Shown: positions 34,085 through 43,587, counted from the first letter of the stretch. The stretch is 64,000 nucleotides of DNA from CAVVSD01 sp963757125 (GCA_963757125.1 CAVWQP010000009.1:310001-374000), one strand, 5' to 3'. Notes: a model not told the origin generated them from the letters alone. Made by a program: numbers and translations.

Positions 34085-34579
34085 GTGAGCGATCTCGTTG
34101 CCATCGCATATCCCGACCTCGCGACCGCTCGTCAGGTCACGAGCAACCTGGGTGAGGCCCAGAAGGCGCATCTCATCCAGCTCGAGGACGCGGTCATCGT
34201 CGAGCATCAGGCCGGCGGCAAGATCAAGCTGCACCAGCCCTCCGGCGCCGGGCTCGGCGCGGCCGGCGGCGCCCTGTGGGGCGGCCTGATCGGGCTCATC
34301 TTCCTCGTCCCGCTCTTCGGCATGGCGATCGGCGCAGCGTCCGGCGCCGCGGCGGGTCACTTCACCGACACCGGCGTCGACGACGACTTCATGAAGAAGC
34401 TCGGCGCGGAGCTCGACGAGGGCAACGCCGCGGTCGTCCTGCTCATCCGCGAGGTCAGCGCCGACAAGGTCCTGCCCCAGATCAAGATCCCGGGGACGAT
34501 CATCCAGACGTCGCTGAGCAACGAGGACGAGGGCAACCTGCAGGCCGCGCTGGACGCCGCGAAGACGCCCGCGGGCTAG
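34085..34579 (+). CDS. DUF1269 domain protein
   Basis: A 164-residue protein matching DUF1269: VAIAYPDLATARQV at the start, EDAVIVEHQAGGKIKLHQ, then a glycine-rich hydrophobic hairpin (GAAGGALWGGLIGLIFLVPLFGMAIGAASGAAAG; ends GAAGGALWGG and GAASGAAAG), and DDFMKKLGAELDEGNAAVVLLI. The hairpin looks like a glycine-zipper membrane-insertion segment. The function is unknown; members often appear stress-induced. A strong AGGAGG lies 8 nt before the GTG start. The 99-nt upstream gap probably carries its promoter. Confidence 0.88.
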   Translation: MSDLVAIAYPDLATARQVTSNLGEAQKAHLIQLEDAVIVEHQAGGKIKLHQPSGAGLGAAGGALWGGLIGLIFLVPLFGMAIGAASGAAAGHFTDTGVDDDFMKKLGAELDEGNAAVVLLIREVSADKVLPQIKIPGTIIQTSLSNEDEGNLQAALDAAKTPAG

Positions 34580-36097
34580 CTACTCGACGACGACGGCGTG
34601 CTCCGCCGCCGCCGGTGCGGCGGCGGGGCGGCGCTTCCACAGCGCCAGCGCGAGCGCGGGCAGCCACGCGAGCGTGAGCAGGACGACGGCCCAGACGAAC
34701 GTCGACGCGAACGCATCGGCCAGCGGGACGGCCGCGACCGCGCGCTGGGCGGCGCTCATCCCCTGGAGCGCCTCGAAGCCGCTGCCACCGGACGGCGTCG
34801 CGCCGCCGAGCCGCGAGGAGACCTGCGAGGTGAGGATCACCGCGAGGATCGCCGTCCCGATCGACGCGCCGGACTGGCGGATGATGTTCATCGCGGTGCT
34901 CGTCCGCGCGATCGCCTGCGCCGGCACCGCCTGCATCGCGGCGGTCATCGTCGGCATCATCGACAGGCCCATGCCCAGGCCCAGGACGAAGCTCGAGCCG
35001 CACAGGAGCACGAACGACGTGGTCGACGTGACGAACGCGAACGGCAGCATCCCGAGCGCAGCCAGCGGCAGGCCCGCGGCGGGGAGCCGGGTCGGCCCGT
35101 AGCGGTCGGTCAGCCGGCCGGCGATCGGCATCGTGATCATCGCGCCGAAGCCCTGCGGCGCCATGAGCAGGCCCGCCTGCAGGGCGCTCTGCCCGCGGAC
35201 GTTCTGGAAGTACAGCGGCAGGAGCAGCAGCGAGCCGAACATCGCGATGGCGAAGAGGAGGAACACGCCCGCGGCCGCGCCCGCACGCGTGTGCGTGAAG
35301 GTGCGGATGTCGATGAGCGGCGCCTCCGCGGTCCACGAATGCCGCAGGAACGCGATGATGAGCAGGGCGCCTGAAGCGATCGGCACCCAGGCCCGCGGCG
35401 CGCCGGCGCCGTGGCTGGACGTCTCCGCGAGACCGAAGATGAGGAGCGTCAGGCCGGGGGACAGCAGCGCCATGCCGAGCCAGTCGAGCCGATGGGTCGG
35501 CTGGGGCTCGTCGCGGTCGAGCTTGAGGTACGCGGCGATGAACGCGACGATCCCGATCGGGACGTTGATGAAGAAGATCCAGCGCCAGGACACGTCGTCG
35601 ACGAGCCAGCCGCCGAGGATCGGCCCGGCGATCGGGGCGATGAGCATCGGGACGCCGAGGACGCCCATGACGCGGCCCATCCGCGACGGGCCGGCCTTCT
35701 TGGTCATGATCGTCATGACCGCGGGCATGATCATGCCGCCGCCCAGGCCCTGCAGGACGCGGAAGCCGATGAGCGACCCCGCGCTCCACGCCACACCGCA
35801 CAGGATCGAGCCGCAGACGAACAGCACGAGCGACGTCAGGTACAGGCGCTTCGTGCCGAACCGGTCGGCCGCCCAGCCCGTGAGCGGGATCACCGCGGCG
35901 ATCGCGAGCGTGTAGCCGGTCACGACCCACTGGATCGTCGTGAGCGACGCGTTGAAGTCGATCGCGAGGCGGTTGATCGCGACGTTCACGACCGTGATGT
36001 CGAGGATCGACATGACGGCGCCGAGGAGCACGACACCGGCGACGATCAGGGTGTCCCGATCGAGTGCTTCCGGCTCGTAGGGAGAGGACGAGGACAC
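34580..36097 (-). CDS. MFS transporter, DHA2 family (EmrB/QacA-type, 14 TM)
   Basis: A 505-residue drug:H+ antiporter. The DHA2 marker LDITVVNVAINRL lies in TM1, the loop motif WAADRFGTKRLYL follows TM2, and PMLIAPIAGPILGGWLVDD is the antiporter motif C in TM5. About 14 hydrophobic segments are spread through the protein. It would export toxic compounds using the proton gradient. It starts at a GTG at 36097 and ends one base after the DUF1269 stop in convergent orientation. No regulator is adjacent. Confidence 0.9.
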   Translation of the reverse strand: MSSSSPYEPEALDRDTLIVAGVVLLGAVMSILDITVVNVAINRLAIDFNASLTTIQWVVTGYTLAIAAVIPLTGWAADRFGTKRLYLTSLVLFVCGSILCGVAWSAGSLIGFRVLQGLGGGMIMPAVMTIMTKKAGPSRMGRVMGVLGVPMLIAPIAGPILGGWLVDDVSWRWIFFINVPIGIVAFIAAYLKLDRDEPQPTHRLDWLGMALLSPGLTLLIFGLAETSSHGAGAPRAWVPIASGALLIIAFLRHSWTAEAPLIDIRTFTHTRAGAAAGVFLLFAIAMFGSLLLLPLYFQNVRGQSALQAGLLMAPQGFGAMITMPIAGRLTDRYGPTRLPAAGLPLAALGMLPFAFVTSTTSFVLLCGSSFVLGLGMGLSMMPTMTAAMQAVPAQAIARTSTAMNIIRQSGASIGTAILAVILTSQVSSRLGGATPSGGSGFEALQGMSAAQRAVAAVPLADAFASTFVWAVVLLTLAWLPALALALWKRRPAAAPAAAEHAVVVE

Positions 36098-36119
36098 GCA
36101 TCGAGACTAGCCTCGGCCC

Positions 36120-37118
36120 ATGAGCTGGCACGCCGGTCCCAAGCGCGCTCCAAGGTCCGTCCCAGCGCCCTCCGACGAGGCTCTGAGCTTCCATCGCTCC
36201 CTGCCCGGCTACGCCCCGACGCCGGTGCACGATCTCCCGGCCGTCGCGGCCGAGCTCGGCCTCGTTTCGGTCGCCCTGAAGGACGAGTCGGACCGCCTCG
36301 GGCTGCCGGCCTTCAAGGTGCTCGGCGCCTCCTGGGCGGTCGAGCGCACGCTGCGGGAGGACACCGGCGTCCACACCCTCGTCGCGGCGAGCGCGGGCAA
36401 CCACGGCCGCGCCGTCGCGCACGTCGCAGCGCAGCGCGGGCTGGCCGCGCGCATCCACCTCCCGGCGCGGTCGTCGGCGGCCAGGCGCGCCGCGATCGCG
36501 GGGGAGGGCGCGGAGGTCGTCGTCGTCGACGGGACGTACGAGGAGGCCGTCGCCCAGGCCGCGGCGGAGGGCGCGCGCGAGTGGGTCGCCGAGATCGCCG
36601 ACGTGGGCGCGTCGGGTCCGGCGCACTGGGTCGTCGACGGCTACGCGACGCTCTTCTCCGAGATCGAGGACGACGTCGACGTCGCGCTCGTGCCGGCCGG
36701 CGTCGGCTCGCTCGCGGCGGCCGCGGCGCGCTGGGGCGCGGCGACCGGGACGCGGATCGTCGCCGTCGAGCCGGAGACGGCGGCGTGCCTCACGGCGTCG
36801 CTGGCCGCCGGCGAGCCGACGCGCGTCGAGACACCGGGCACGAGCATGGCCGGGCTGGACTGCGCCGAGGTCTCGATCGCCGCGTGGCCGACGCTGCTCG
36901 CCGGGATCGACGCGACGATCACGGTGAGCGACCCGGAGGCCCACGCGGCGATGCGCGAGCTGGCCGGGTACGGGCTTCGGATCGGCGACAGCGGCGCGGC
37001 GACGCTCGCGGCGCTGCGCGTCGCCGCCGCCGAGGGGCGCATCGAGGGTCGCGTGCTCCTCCTCGCCACCGAGGGGCCCACGGACCCCGAGGGATACGCC
37101 GCCATCGTCGGACGCTGA
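36120..37118 (+). CDS. PLP-dependent ammonia-lyase-like enzyme (diaminopropionate ammonia-lyase/threonine dehydratase fold)
   Basis: A 332-residue fold-type II PLP enzyme. The Schiff-base Lys lies in LPAFKVLGAS (near residue 64), substrate contacts in ASAGNHGRAVAHVAA, and the phosphate-binding glycine loop in PAGVGSLAAAAA. The sequence resembles DpaL (2,3-diaminopropionate ammonia-lyase) in DGTYEEAV and VVDGYATLF, but is shorter. It should eliminate an amino group from an amino acid. It diverges from the MFS gene by 22 nt. Confidence 0.82.
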   Translation: MSWHAGPKRAPRSVPAPSDEALSFHRSLPGYAPTPVHDLPAVAAELGLVSVALKDESDRLGLPAFKVLGASWAVERTLREDTGVHTLVAASAGNHGRAVAHVAAQRGLAARIHLPARSSAARRAAIAGEGAEVVVVDGTYEEAVAQAAAEGAREWVAEIADVGASGPAHWVVDGYATLFSEIEDDVDVALVPAGVGSLAAAAARWGAATGTRIVAVEPETAACLTASLAAGEPTRVETPGTSMAGLDCAEVSIAAWPTLLAGIDATITVSDPEAHAAMRELAGYGLRIGDSGAATLAALRVAAAEGRIEGRVLLLATEGPTDPEGYAAIVGR

Positions 37119-37129
37119 CGCGCCAACTC

Positions 37130-37159
37130 CCGGCGGCGGGAAAACCGTCAGGCCGCCGG
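37130..37159 (+). promoter_or_regulatory. strong stem-loop in the leader of the secreted-repeat gene
   Basis: CCGGCGGC (37130-37137) pairs perfectly with GCCGCCGG (37152-37159) around a 14-nt A-rich loop. It lies 11 nt after the PLP enzyme stop and about 50 nt before the next start. It may be a terminator without a U tract, or part of a structured leader: the following CTACGGACTAGGTGGC recalls riboswitch-like leaders, but I cannot assign a class. Confidence 0.35.
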
Positions 37160-37210
37160 CTACGGACTAGGTGGCAATCCCCGTCTCGCACCTTGGAGGT
37201 GCAACACGTC

Positions 37211-38300
37211 ATGAGTCCTGTCCCGCGCTTGAAGCGTTCCGGCCTGGCCATCGTCGCGGCGCTGGTGGTGACAGCGCTGCTGCCCGCAGGAGCACTCGCG
37301 CGAGGAGGTGATGGAGACCCCTGCGCGGCGCCCGCGCTCCGGCACGGCGCTCGCCGGCGGTGCGACCACGCTGACGCTCGATGCCGGGTTCGCGAAGGCG
37401 CTCGCCGACAACGGCGTCGCGGCCGCTCCCGTCGCCCCCGCGACGGCGAACGAGGACGGCTCGGTCGCCTTCCCGATCACCGGCGGGTCGCTCGGCGAGA
37501 CGGTCGACATCACGCACAGCGGCGGCCTGACGTTCTCGGCCGGCACGGCGAGCCTCACGGCGACCGACTACATCGTCCACGCCGAGGGCGCGCGCGGCCT
37601 GCTGACCGCGACGGTCGGCGACGCCCAGGTGCCGTTCCTCAAGCTCGACCTCTCGGACGCCGCGATCGGCCGCGAGGGCGCGGCGACGACGGTCGGCGGC
37701 GTGCACGCATCGCTGACGCGTGAGGCGGCGAAGGCGCTGAACGCGACGTTCTCCGTGTCCCTGTTCCGCGGCGGCACGCCCGTCGGCACGGTCGCGATCA
37801 AGGCCCTCCCGGCCGACATCGCGGTCACCGGCGGCGCCACCTCCCTGGCCCTCGATCCGGGCACGGCTGCCGCGCTCACCTCGCTCGGCGTGTCCGTGAG
37901 CCCGATCGGCGCGGCGACGGCGAACGAGGACGGCTCGATCGCCTTCCCGATCACCGGCGGCACGCTGCAGCCGGCGGCGCTGACCGGGACGATCTCCCAC
38001 AGCGGCGGGATCGCGCTCTCCTCGGCGGACACGCGGGTCGAGCTGCGCAAGTTCGTCATCACGCTGGACGACACCCCGACGCTGAGCGCCAAGATCGGCG
38101 GCCAGCGCGTCGACATCCTGACGCTCGATCTCTCCGGTCTCACGATCGTCGAGGGCGACGACGGGACGCTGGAGCTCGGCGGGGTCGTCGGCAGGCTCAC
38201 GGCCGGGGCCGCGGCGGCGCTGAACGAGGCGTTCGGCGTCACGGCGTTCCAGGAGGGCCTGGTGCTGGGGACGGCGACGGTGGACGCCCAGCTCGGCTAG
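37211..38300 (+). CDS. secreted protein with two repeated HtaA-like domains, probable frameshift
   Basis: From the ATG at 37211 a good signal peptide is read (RSGLAIVAALVVTALLPAGALA). The mature part is in another frame from about 37308: two ~150-residue repeats, each with GGAT(T/S)L(T/A)LD, ATANEDGS(V/I)AFPITGG, HSGGLTFS-like and LGG-V-LT-AA-ALNE blocks. Repeat 1 runs about 37355-37810, repeat 2 about 37825-38290. The pattern resembles HtaA-type haem-transport-associated domains. A one-base shift between 37300 and 37350 would join the signal to the repeats. Without it, a GTG/ATG at 37308/37311 would give an unexported protein. Confidence 0.7.
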
Positions 38301-38947
38301 GTCTGCCGGCGAAGGACCGTCAGCGCCACGACGCGCGACACGAGCATCGCCACGTAGGCGAGGCCGGCGAGCTGCTCGATCATCACGAGCGCTCGCGCGA
38401 ACGGCCGGATCGGCGTGACGTCGCTGAGGCCGGTGCTCGTGAGCGTCGTGAAGCTGAGGAACAGCAGCTCCATCCAGGTGCGTGGGTCGTTCGGGTCGAC
38501 CGCAGCGGTGAAGCTGTCGGGCCAGATGGCCTGGCAGACGATGTAGGTGTACGCGAACGCCCACGCCACCAGGGTGAACGTCGCCCCGACGGCGAACAGC
38601 TCGTCGCGGGTGACGTCGTGGTCCTTGAGGATGTACGCGATGAGCGCGCCCGCCGCGTAGAAGTAGAGGACGGCCTCGAGAGCCGAGGAGTACGGGAGCA
38701 GGTCGTCGCTGCGGGTCACGGCCTGGATGAGCAGCAGCGCCGTGGCCGGGGTGCCGAGCAGGATGACGACCCACGTGAGCCCCGGCGTGCTGCGGACGGT
38801 CAGGACCACGAGGCCGAGCAGGGCGATGCCGAAGATGCTGAAGAGCGCGCGGCCGGCCTCGTTGCCCTCCATGAACGGGTACAGCAGGATGCCCGCGAGC
38901 TGGGCGGCGAGCAGCAGCGCGGAGGGCTCCCTCAGGGTGGCGCGCAC
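38297..38947 (-). CDS. ion channel protein with single pore loop, unusual filter
   Basis: A 216-residue protein with about six hydrophobic segments. The region between the last two (residues ~160-200) reads ELLFLSFTTLTSTGLSDVTP, which is the pore helix and filter pattern of bacterial K+ channels (SFTTLTTVGYGD), except that the filter is TSTGLSD instead of TVGYGD. Ion selectivity may therefore differ from K+. It is convergent with the secreted-repeat gene (4-nt overlap) and divergent from the LuxR regulator. Confidence 0.75.
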   Translation of the reverse strand: MRATLREPSALLLAAQLAGILLYPFMEGNEAGRALFSIFGIALLGLVVLTVRSTPGLTWVVILLGTPATALLLIQAVTRSDDLLPYSSALEAVLYFYAAGALIAYILKDHDVTRDELFAVGATFTLVAWAFAYTYIVCQAIWPDSFTAAVDPNDPRTWMELLFLSFTTLTSTGLSDVTPIRPFARALVMIEQLAGLAYVAMLVSRVVALTVLRRQT

Positions 38948-38994
38948 TGCGTCAGAACGATCCCGGCCCGGTCGGACGGACCTAGACTCCTCTC

Positions 38995-41631
38995 GTGGTG
39001 CGGGGTCGCGACGGGGAGCTCGAGCTGATGGGCGCGTTGCTCGCCGACGGCGGCGCGCTCGTCGTGCGCGGCGGGCCCGGGAGCGGCAAGACCGCGCTGC
39101 TCGCGCAGGCCGGCGGCCCGCGGGTCCTCCGCGCCTCCGGCACGCGCGCGGAGTCGGCCATGCCCTACGCCGGGCTGCAGCAGCTCCTCCTCGGGATCAC
39201 GGCGGGCGGGACGCTGGAGCGCGCGCTCGCCGCCCACCCGCTGGCGCCGGAGGAGCGCATGGCCGCGTCGCTGGAGCTCCTCGAGCTGCTGCGGGCCGAG
39301 GCCCCGGTGGCGGTGGTCGTCGACGACGCGCACCTCCTCGACACGGACTCCGCCGATGCGCTGGCGTTCGTCGCCCGTCGCCTCGACGGCGCCGGCGTCG
39401 CCGTGCTCCTCGCCGCGCGACCCGGCGGCCCGGCGTCGCTGGGCGACCTGCCCGAGCTCGAGCTGGCGCCGCTGCCCGAGGCGGTCGCGCGCGAGCTCGT
39501 CCCGGCGGACGCGGCGCCGCATGTCCGCGAGGCGATCGTCGCCCTCGCCGCTGGCAACCCGCTCGCCCTCGAGGAGCTGCCGGCGATGCTCACCCGGGCC
39601 CAGCTCAGCGGCTCCGAGCCGCTGCCCGATCCGCTGCCCGTCGGCCCTCGCGTGCGCGCGACGTACCCGGAGACGTTCCCCGGCGTCCTCGTGCTCGCCG
39701 CGCTCGACGGGAGCGGCGACCCCGCCGTCCTGGCCGGCGATCCGGACGGGGCCGACGAGCTCGAGGAGGCCGGGCTGCTGCGCGTCGCGGGCGGGCGCGT
39801 GGAGATGGACGAGCTCCTGCGGGCCGCCGTCGACGCCGGGCTCACCTCGCGGCGCCGCCGCGAGGCGCACCTCGCGTTGGCCGATCTGCTCGACGGCGAC
39901 CGGCGCGCCTGGCACCGCGCGCTGGCGGCGGAGGCCCCGGACGAGGCGCTCGCGAGCGAGCTCGAGCGCGAGGCGCCCGGCGCCGCGCGCCGCCGCGGCC
40001 ACGCCACCGCCGGCGCGATGCTCGAGCGCGCCGCGCAGCTCACGCCCGACGGACCCGCGCGGGCGCGGCGGCTCGTCGCCGCCGCGGAGGCGCAGTGGCT
40101 CGCGGGACGCACGGAGCGCGTCGGGCTCCTGCTCGCCCAGGCCGAGGCGCTGCCCCGCGACCCGGAGGGCCGCGCATCCGCCGCGATGCTGCGCGGCACC
40201 GCCGAGCTCGACGCGGGCTCGCCCGTGGAGGCCTACGACGTGCTGCTCGCGGGCGCGCGCCAGGCGGCCGCGGAGGATCCGATGCTCGCGCTGGACATGC
40301 TGACCCGCGCGGCCGAGGCGAGCTGGATGTCCGGGCGCATGGAGGGCCTCGCGGACCTCGGCGGCCTCGCGGCGCAGGTCGCGTCCGGCGACGGCGACGA
40401 GGAGGCCTTCATGGTCGCGCTGCTGCGCGGCGTGGGGGAGCTGCTGCGCGACGAGGGGGAGGGCGGCGCCTCCGAGCTGCGCGACGCCCTGGCCCTCGCG
40501 AGCACGCTGCCGAGGCCGCGGCATCAGCTGCTGGCCTGCATCGTCGCCGTCTGGCTCGGCGACGTGTCCGCCGGCCTCACCGCCACGCGGACCGCCGTCA
40601 GCCGTCTGCGGGCGTCGGGCGGCCTCGCCGAGCTCTCCTTCGCGCTGCAGCAGCTGGGTGCGTTCGAGTCGTGGGAGGGCCGGCTGTCGGTGGCGGAGAG
40701 CGCGGCGGCGGAGGCGGTCGCGCTCGCGACGGAGAACCGGCAGGACACGATCGCGGCGCACGCCCTCGCCGTCCTCGCGCGGATCGAGGCGATGCAGGGA
40801 CAGGGCGACCGCGCGCGACGGCACGCACTGGCGTCGCTGGAGGCGTCGGTCGCGCGCGGCCTGGGCCTGCCTGCGTCCGCGGCGCTCTGGGCGCTCGGCC
40901 GGCTGGAGGTCGTGCTCGGCCGCCCGGAGGACGCGCTGTCGCACCTGCTGGCCGTCGCCGCGCCGCGGGACGGGTTCGCCTCGCCGATCCCCGCGCTGCT
41001 CTCCGCGCCGGACCTCGTGGAGGCGGCGGTCCGCGGCGGGCGCCCGGAGCTCGCGGCGCCGTCGCTGCGGCGCTTCGAGGACTGGCAGCGGCGGACCGGC
41101 TCGGTGTGGGGCGCGGGCGTCGCCGCCCGGATGCGCGCGCTCATGGCCGACTCCGACGAGGCGGAGGCGCACTTCGTGGAGTCCCTGCGCGACGCCGACC
41201 GCCAGCCCATGCTGGAGGTGGCACGCACGCGGCTGCACTACGGCGAGCTGCTGCGGCGGGCGCGGCGCAAGCTCGACGCGCGCGACCAGCTTCGGGCCGC
41301 GCTCACGACGTTCGAGAGCGTCGGCGCGGAGCCGTGGGCGGAGCGGGCGCGGGCCGAGCTGCGGGCCAGCGGCGAGGGCATGTCACGGCCGGTCGACGAC
41401 GGAGCGCTGGCGGAGCTCACGCCGCAGGAGCGCGAGATCGCCCTGCTCGTGACCGGCGGCGCGACGAACCGCGAGGTCGCGGCGCAGCTGTTCCTCAGCG
41501 TGCGCACGGTGGAGTACCACCTGCACAAGATCTACACGCGGCTGGGGATCACGTCCCGCGTCGCCCTGGCCGGCGCTATCAGTGGGTCAGCGGCTGACCC
41601 AGCAGGACGCGCCCCGTCGACCCCGAGATGA
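38995..41631 (+). CDS. LuxR family regulator of the large ATP-binding (LAL) type
   Basis: An 878-residue regulator. An N-terminal AAA-like ATPase carries Walker A GGPGSGKT near residue 26 and Walker B VAVVVDDAHLLD near residue 105. A long central helical TPR-like region (residues ~330-780) follows. The C-terminal LuxR helix-turn-helix spans ~808-865 (LTPQEREIALLVTGG, REVAAQLFLSVRTVEYHL). It should sense a ligand and activate transcription with ATP binding. GTG start at 38995 or 38998. Its 3' end overlaps the convergent hydroxylase gene by 53 nt, so it may control that cluster. Confidence 0.9.
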   Translation: MVRGRDGELELMGALLADGGALVVRGGPGSGKTALLAQAGGPRVLRASGTRAESAMPYAGLQQLLLGITAGGTLERALAAHPLAPEERMAASLELLELLRAEAPVAVVVDDAHLLDTDSADALAFVARRLDGAGVAVLLAARPGGPASLGDLPELELAPLPEAVARELVPADAAPHVREAIVALAAGNPLALEELPAMLTRAQLSGSEPLPDPLPVGPRVRATYPETFPGVLVLAALDGSGDPAVLAGDPDGADELEEAGLLRVAGGRVEMDELLRAAVDAGLTSRRRREAHLALADLLDGDRRAWHRALAAEAPDEALASELEREAPGAARRRGHATAGAMLERAAQLTPDGPARARRLVAAAEAQWLAGRTERVGLLLAQAEALPRDPEGRASAAMLRGTAELDAGSPVEAYDVLLAGARQAAAEDPMLALDMLTRAAEASWMSGRMEGLADLGGLAAQVASGDGDEEAFMVALLRGVGELLRDEGEGGASELRDALALASTLPRPRHQLLACIVAVWLGDVSAGLTATRTAVSRLRASGGLAELSFALQQLGAFESWEGRLSVAESAAAEAVALATENRQDTIAAHALAVLARIEAMQGQGDRARRHALASLEASVARGLGLPASAALWALGRLEVVLGRPEDALSHLLAVAAPRDGFASPIPALLSAPDLVEAAVRGGRPELAAPSLRRFEDWQRRTGSVWGAGVAARMRALMADSDEAEAHFVESLRDADRQPMLEVARTRLHYGELLRRARRKLDARDQLRAALTTFESVGAEPWAERARAELRASGEGMSRPVDDGALAELTPQEREIALLVTGGATNREVAAQLFLSVRTVEYHLHKIYTRLGITSRVALAGAISGSAADPAGRAPSTPR

Positions 41632-42787
41632 CGTCGTACTGCGCCCCGATGTGGGTGCGGAACATCATCGCGTCGCGGAAGCAGCGCTGCAGGCGCGACC
41701 CGCGCTTGGCCGCCGTCGATCCGCCGGTGGCGAACATGAGGTCCACCGCGTTCCATGCGAGCTTGCCCGCCTGCGCGCAGACGTCGCGCAGCGCGGCGTC
41801 GTGGGCGACCGTGAACGGCTCGCCCCCGTCCGCCCACCGGTGGCACGCGGCCGTGTAGCGCTCGGCCGCCCCGAGCAGCGCGATCTCGGCAGTGTCGGTC
41901 AGGCTCGCCGCCTCGCCCACCCAGCGCTGGTAGTCCGCCGACTCCGAGCGCGGCATCGGGGGCGGGAAGCTCGTCTTGCGCTCGAGCGCCGCCTCCGTGT
42001 AGACGTCGAGCGCGCAGCGCGCGGCGCCGACCTGGGTGCAGTTCAGCTCGCCGTAGAAGAAGGTCAGCGACCGCCCGGTGTACTGCGGGTTGCCGTGGAG
42101 CTTGTAGCCGAGGGTCCCGCCCTCGGGCATGACGTAGTCCTTCCAGTCGTACGTCACGGCGAGGTGATCGGGGACGAAGCGCCCGTCGACGCGGATCGAG
42201 TTCGAGCCCGTGCCGCCGAGGCCGAGCGTGCGCCCGCCGCCCCAGTCGTCGAGGATCTCGAAGTCCGCCCGTGGGAGGACCACCATGCGGCGCTCCGGCG
42301 GGCCCGCGGGCTGCGGCGTCAGGGCGAGCAACAGCGCGTGCGTCGCGTAGGTCGCGCCCGAGCAGTAGTCCCACGTGCCGTCGATCTGCCAGCCGCCGTC
42401 GACGCGCGTCGCGGTCCCGCCCGGGATCGCGCGCGACGGGATGACGACGTCGCCCTCGATGCCGAAGATCTCCGCCTGCGCCCGCTCGGTGAAGAAGGCG
42501 CCGATCTGGAACGCGTGGCCCGCCGCGAGGCACAGGGCCCAGCCGGTCTGCGGATCGCCGCGGCCGATCTCGATGATGACGCGGAAGTAGTCCGCGAGGT
42601 CCATCTCGTAGCCGCCGAACATCCGCGGCTGCAGCATCCGGTAGAAGCCGGCGTCGACGAACGCCTGGTGCATCTCCGGCGAGTAGCCGCCGCGCTCCTC
42701 CGCGGCGTCGGACTCCGCGTGGAGCTGCTCGCGCAGGCCCGCCGCGCGCGCGACGAGCTCCTCCGTGCTGACCTCGGTCGTGCTCAT
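41579..42787 (-). CDS. acyl-CoA dehydrogenase-fold flavin hydroxylase (HsaA-like)
   Basis: A 402-residue flavin-dependent oxygenase component of the HsaA/HpaB-like group. Markers are FGGYEMDLADYFRVIIEIG, IDGTWDYCSGATYATH, LHGNPQYTGRSLTFFYGEL and FATGGSTAAKRGSRLQRCFRD, quoted in pieces no longer than 20. It is closely similar to the frameshifted gene at 12654-13949 and more distantly to 54135-55319. It would use reduced FMN and O2 to hydroxylate its substrate; no reductase gene is adjacent. Its start overlaps the SDR stop by 4 nt (one operon). Confidence 0.87.
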   Translation of the reverse strand: MSTTEVSTEELVARAAGLREQLHAESDAAEERGGYSPEMHQAFVDAGFYRMLQPRMFGGYEMDLADYFRVIIEIGRGDPQTGWALCLAAGHAFQIGAFFTERAQAEIFGIEGDVVIPSRAIPGGTATRVDGGWQIDGTWDYCSGATYATHALLLALTPQPAGPPERRMVVLPRADFEILDDWGGGRTLGLGGTGSNSIRVDGRFVPDHLAVTYDWKDYVMPEGGTLGYKLHGNPQYTGRSLTFFYGELNCTQVGAARCALDVYTEAALERKTSFPPPMPRSESADYQRWVGEAASLTDTAEIALLGAAERYTAACHRWADGGEPFTVAHDAALRDVCAQAGKLAWNAVDLMFATGGSTAAKRGSRLQRCFRDAMMFRTHIGAQYDVISGSTGRVLLGQPLTH

Positions 42788-43587
42788 CCGCCACCCACCT
42801 TCTGGCCCGAGGGGCGGGCCGGGTTCAGCGAGGTCGCACCGCCGTCGATGGAGATGACCTCGCCGGTCATGAACTGCGCCTGATCGCTCAGGAGGAAGGC
42901 GACGAGCTCGGCGACCTCCTCCGGCGTGCCCGGGCGCCGCTGGGGCGCGATCCGCGCGCGGTGCTCCCAGTCGCTGATACCGCCCGCGACGCCGACCTGG
43001 TTCTTGAAGAGTCCGGTCAGGACGATCCCGGGTGCGATCGCGTTGACGCGCACGCCCATCGTCGCGCCGTGGACCGCCGCGCAGCGCGTGAGCCCGACGA
43101 CCCCGTGCTTGGACGTGTGGTACGGGATGAGGTCGTCGCTGCCGCGCAGGCTGCCGATCGACGCCGTGGTGACGACGTTCCCGCCGCTGCCCTGCGCGCC
43201 GTACTGCCGGAACGCCGCGCGGAGCCCGAGGAAGACGCCGGTGAGGTTGACGCCGATGACCTGCTCGAAGTCGGCGACGGTGAGCTCCTCGAACGGCGCG
43301 AGGGAGCCGGGGATGCCGGCGTTGAGGTGGTGCAGGTCGATGCGGCCGAAGTGCCCGACGGTCGCGTCGACCGCTGTCTGCACGTCGTCCTCCTCGGAGA
43401 CGTCGGCGGCGAGCCCGATGGCCGGGCCGGGCAGCCCCGCGGCGACCTCCTCCGCGGCGGCGCCGTCGCGGTCGACGACCGCAACCGATGCGCCCTCGGC
43501 GGACAGCAGCTGCGCGGTCGCCGCGCCGATGCCGCTGGCGCCGCCGGTGATCAGCGCGACCTTCCCCTCGAGACCCAGGTTCGTCAT
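42784..43587 (-). CDS. SDR family oxidoreductase
   Basis: A 267-residue classical SDR: TGGASGIG at the N-terminus, LNAG in place of NNAG, TTASIGSLRG with the catalytic Ser, and YHTSK (YxxxK). The C-terminus reads GEVISIDGG. VVDRDG after strand 2 favours NAD(H). I chose the ATG at 43587 because the upstream extension is not SDR-like. It is the promoter-proximal gene of the SDR-hydroxylase pair and diverges from the dehydroquinase-like gene by 61 nt. Confidence 0.9.
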   Translation of the reverse strand: MTNLGLEGKVALITGGASGIGAATAQLLSAEGASVAVVDRDGAAAEEVAAGLPGPAIGLAADVSEEDDVQTAVDATVGHFGRIDLHHLNAGIPGSLAPFEELTVADFEQVIGVNLTGVFLGLRAAFRQYGAQGSGGNVVTTASIGSLRGSDDLIPYHTSKHGVVGLTRCAAVHGATMGVRVNAIAPGIVLTGLFKNQVGVAGGISDWEHRARIAPQRRPGTPEEVAELVAFLLSDQAQFMTGEVISIDGGATSLNPARPSGQKVGGG

